Shown: in pieces, positions 62,073-64,000 of the stretch | Layout: the number at the start of each line of letters is the position of its first letter | Numbering within the stretch: the stretch's first letter is position 1 | Assembly (NCBI GenBank): GCA_019456225.1 | Contig: VRUI01000010.1 | Coordinates: forward strand, 27,584-91,583 | DNA length: 64,000 nucleotides | Source: Planctomycetota bacterium | Lineage (GTDB): Bacteria; Planctomycetota; Phycisphaerae; Sedimentisphaerales; Anaerohalosphaeraceae | Reading direction: 5' to 3' | Position numbers and translations under genes: made by a program | The notes under the pieces: generated by a model | Database searches by the model: none | Told to the model about the DNA's origin: nothing | What the model saw: only the letters and a program-made list of their open reading frames with translations

Positions 62073-62318
62073 TCAATTCTTCACCTCCGCCTTGATCTCA
62101 TCGATCCCCTTAATGATATATTCGATCTTCGTCTCCATTCGGACAATAGCCTTATCCGCCTCGGTCGCCTGGCTGGATACATTAACCACCTGCCCGGCCA
62201 GAGAATTAATACTTGCAGAGTTCGCAACAATACGAGCATTCTGATTAGCCCATGTAATCCCCCATCCAACGAGCAGGGCGGCTATACCTGATAGTGTCAC
62301 TATTGTTTTTATCTTCAT
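62073..62318 (-). CDS. Small membrane-anchored coiled-coil phage protein
   Basis: An 81-residue protein with one N-terminal transmembrane helix (TIVTLSGIAALLVGWGITWA) and a heptad-like C-terminal helix (AIVRMETKIEYIIKGIDEIKAEV). Proteins of this shape next to phage structural genes are often annotated as holin-like or lysis-associated; this is inference. It is convergent with the cargo operon, 31 bases away. Confidence 0.65.
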   Translation of the reverse strand: MKIKTIVTLSGIAALLVGWGITWANQNARIVANSASINSLAGQVVNVSSQATEADKAIVRMETKIEYIIKGIDEIKAEVKN

Positions 62319-62482
62319 CTTAAGTTCCTTAAATCGTAATCTATTTTGCCACCAACTCTTATTTGAGGGCGGAATGTCAGGTTAGTACAAGGCGCTGGCC
62401 TTGCCGAACACCGGAGGCGTATTGAAGTACGTCGAGGATTGCGGATAAGGTCTGCAACGCAGTAATCGCCTGATAGAACCCC
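62319..62482. other. Non-coding gap with hairpin-like sequence
   Basis: GGCGTATTGAAGTACGTCG forms a small hairpin within a GC-rich block near 62425. Similar GTAC-centred palindromes are common short repeats in many bacterial genomes. No gene is seen. Confidence 0.4.
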
Positions 62483-63271
62483 TCAAATGTCTCGGTACTC
62501 AACTAGAACGGTCTCAATATCCTGCTCTAAGTTCTCAATCAGCTTTTCTATCTCTGCCTCGTACGCCTCAGCATGCTTTGAAATCTCCGGAAAGCCCTTA
62601 TCAAATTCGTAAGTTAGAGCCTCAGAATCATCATCGGTATTGACCGAACCAATAAAACCATCGTCAACCGTGACCGTCTTATCGTCGGCAGTACCATCCG
62701 CATCGGTATCTGTAGTAACGTCCTGATCCTGGGTGACGTCCTCAAGTATGTCACGGTTAGTTATCTTCTTATTGTTTAGCCGAAGCTTTTCAAATAACTG
62801 GCCTCTGTACAGCGCCGCCAGCACACCTTCGAAGATTGCCTCATTGAATTCGGGCCCAAGCAGAATATCTGTCCATGTTTCAGGATGGAATCCTGCAAAA
62901 TCCACATCAACAGCATAAACCGCGTCAGGGGACGGCCAGACGTACAGCTTGCCGTGCCGTCTTGCGTAATACAAGGGCTGTTCTGAGATTGCAGCAGTAC
63001 CGTCGGCCAGTGCCTTCAGGTAGTCGCGGTATGTTTTTTTCTCAAGCAGTCCAGTGCCGGAGATCGAACATTCATAGATCCGCTTGAGTCCTTCAGGCTC
63101 GTCATATTCGTATTGATCAACAACCGTATTAATAACCGAAACGGACGTATAGAAATCGGCACGGCTGGTTATATCATAAAGCACACCGTCAACTTCGGTG
63201 TTTATACTCGTAACACCGCTGCCCGTTCCAATTCTTGCCATGATCACATTTAAAACTTGTGCACCTGTCAT
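62483..63271 (-). CDS. Phage virion structural protein, probable head-tail or tail adaptor
   Basis: A 262-residue protein with phage-adaptor character: N-terminal MTGAQVLNVIMARIG, a central segment LYYARRHGKLYVWPSPDAVYAVDVDF typical of phage adaptor proteins (in parts), and an acidic Asp/Thr-rich insertion (about 180-215) before a C-terminal coiled coil. ATG 63271 with GGAG 9 bases upstream is preferred over the open frame start at 63304, which overlaps the upstream gene. The exact virion role is uncertain. Confidence 0.7.
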   Translation of the reverse strand: MTGAQVLNVIMARIGTGSGVTSINTEVDGVLYDITSRADFYTSVSVINTVVDQYEYDEPEGLKRIYECSISGTGLLEKKTYRDYLKALADGTAAISEQPLYYARRHGKLYVWPSPDAVYAVDVDFAGFHPETWTDILLGPEFNEAIFEGVLAALYRGQLFEKLRLNNKKITNRDILEDVTQDQDVTTDTDADGTADDKTVTVDDGFIGSVNTDDDSEALTYEFDKGFPEISKHAEAYEAEIEKLIENLEQDIETVLVEYRDI

Positions 63272-63275
63272 AATA

Positions 63276-63491
63276 TTAACTCCAACCAAAAAGACCTTCA
63301 CCAAAATAACCCTCGCCGAAGCCCGGCGGGTCTGTCAAATACTCAACTTCACCCGTATATCTGTTAAGATAGCGCCCGCGGGGAATCCATACCCGGTCAT
63401 ACAAGCCGGGCGCAGGAGACGACAGCGGGAAAGGCACTGCCAACAGCCCGACATCGTCGACTTCTACTAGAGGCGTATAGTTCAGGCTCAT
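63276..63491 (-). CDS. Small phage structural protein
   Basis: A 71-residue protein with Gly/Phe-rich C-terminus (GFGEGYFGEGLFGWS), a composition common in small tail proteins. It overlaps the upstream structural gene by 4 bases and ends 4 bases before the adaptor-like ATG. No family is recognised. Confidence 0.6.
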   Translation of the reverse strand: MSLNYTPLVEVDDVGLLAVPFPLSSPAPGLYDRVWIPRGRYLNRYTGEVEYLTDPPGFGEGYFGEGLFGWS

Positions 63492-64000
63492 TGCACTTTA
63501 CCTACCGATTTAACTCCTTCAACTTCAGTCACTGCCTGACTTGTCGAAACGCTGTCGTCGTCTTTGTGAACGACGATCCCGCTGAAATTATCGCTCGTAT
63601 GCTTATTGAAGAAACGCATGATAAGCCACCGCAAACATTGAGCGAACGACCAGCCCGAAGGACTGCCGGACGGTTCGGCTACAACAACATTATCCAGACC
63701 GTCAGCAGTAAGCTTAACCCCGTTACTTAAGGCATCAAGGTAAGGGGCCCGTCCAGTCGTATACCCCTGCGAAGTCAAAGCGGCCTGAACCGCCGTATTT
63801 ATTACACTTGTATTCATAGTTTGTATTGCTCCCATAGACATAGTATCGCCTGCCAAATTAGGCGTACCGCCAATTCTAACATTGTTTTCCAAAGGTTCAT
63901 ATTCACTGTCCAGATCCGGGTCAACCTGTAAGCTGTTTTGCCCTTCCTCTGTAATCTGCCCGCCGGAGTATGGATTGTTGCCAAGTGCCGTTAAGGCACC
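63488..64000 (-). CDS. Phage structural protein, cut by the window edge (C-terminal part)
   Basis: The leftward frame stays open to base 64000, so the N-terminus lies outside; at least 170 residues are present. The segment RAPYLDALSNGVKLTADGLDNVVV followed by WSFAQCLRWLIMRFFNK (in parts) resembles the C-terminal region of planctomycete-phage tail proteins in which T-x-D-G-L-D precedes a helical end. A TTG at 63892 is not a likely start because coding sequence continues upstream of it. Confidence 0.65.
   Translation of the reverse strand, partial: GALTALGNNPYSGGQITEEGQNSLQVDPDLDSEYEPLENNVRIGGTPNLAGDTMSMGAIQTMNTSVINTAVQAALTSQGYTTGRAPYLDALSNGVKLTADGLDNVVVAEPSGSPSGWSFAQCLRWLIMRFFNKHTSDNFSGIVVHKDDDSVSTSQAVTEVEGVKSVGKVQ

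Larger units (their letters stand above)
47328..64000. mobile_element. Integrated phage-like element (left part; right end outside window)
   Basis: The boundary is set approximately, between the host terminator and the integrase gene; no tRNA and no att core can be identified because the right junction is not in view. Contents in order: tyrosine integrase, DUF3987 and Toprim replication proteins, four short genes including two HTH proteins, an unknown 329-residue gene, two cargo modules in AT-rich DNA, and leftward phage structural genes. No capsid, terminase or portal gene is seen in this part, so prophage and phage satellite are both possible. Confidence 0.8.

Noticed and set aside
63488..63892. 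A complete 134-residue gene starting at TTG 63892
   Set aside because: The same frame is open to the window edge with plausible coding sequence, so the gene is longer and truncated by the window.

Overview
The window looks like chromosome of a Planctomycetota bacterium, most likely class Phycisphaerae (for example Sedimentisphaerales). That placement is inferred from protein character: a Tat-exported Gfo/Idh oxidoreductase, a DUF2617 protein, several PQQ-type beta-propellers, an Rnf/Nqr ion pump, Hcp and nickel SOD. No rRNA or tRNA gene is present to prove it. Lifestyle genes point to an anaerobe or microaerophile that meets oxygen and NO.

Layout. 1-4500: ion-pumping NADH oxidoreductase operon (rnfD-, rnfG-, rnfE- and rnfA-like genes, then an nqrF-like reductase) and a conserved unknown. 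4500-8330: YyaL-type thioredoxin-domain protein and glucose-6-phosphate dehydrogenase. 8400-18840: a stress and metal cluster with tandem small lipoproteins, a YHS-domain lipoprotein, two small siroheme-type Fe-S proteins, rubrerythrin, exported Ni-SOD, an Rrf2 regulator, a cupin, class III-like Hcp, a ferredoxin-like partner and an SO_0444-type metal permease. 18850-31800: orphan histidine kinase, threonine catabolism (tdh-kbl), a DUF2617 protein, Gfo/Idh oxidoreductase, Sua5-phosphatase fusion with rpiB, PfkB kinase, pentapeptide K+ channel, twin response regulators and a PQQ-propeller lipoprotein. 31800-47280: glycosyltransferase, LolD/FtsX-type ABC transporter, anchored PQQ propeller, nadK, TPR protein, DinG-like helicase, parvulin PPIase, DUF1015 protein and a class V aminotransferase.

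From about 47330 to the right edge lies an integrated phage-like element whose far end is outside the window. It has a tyrosine integrase, a leftward replication/regulation operon (two small HTH proteins, Toprim primase-like, DUF3987 ATPase), and at the right edge leftward phage structural genes. Between these modules sits AT-rich cargo: a PD-(D/E)XK-type protein with a small membrane protein, and, divergently, a tightly coupled three-gene operon (calcineurin-like phosphoesterase; TPR plus PIN-like 1105-residue protein; 673-residue all-helical protein). Both junctions of that operon are 11-base overlaps. This operon is the best candidate for an undescribed, probably anti-phage, system.

The host intergenic regions are unusual. 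They carry imperfect heptanucleotide tandem repeats at about ten sites, plus at least four families of dispersed palindromes, including a pair of 98-base hairpin elements with a compensatory base change.
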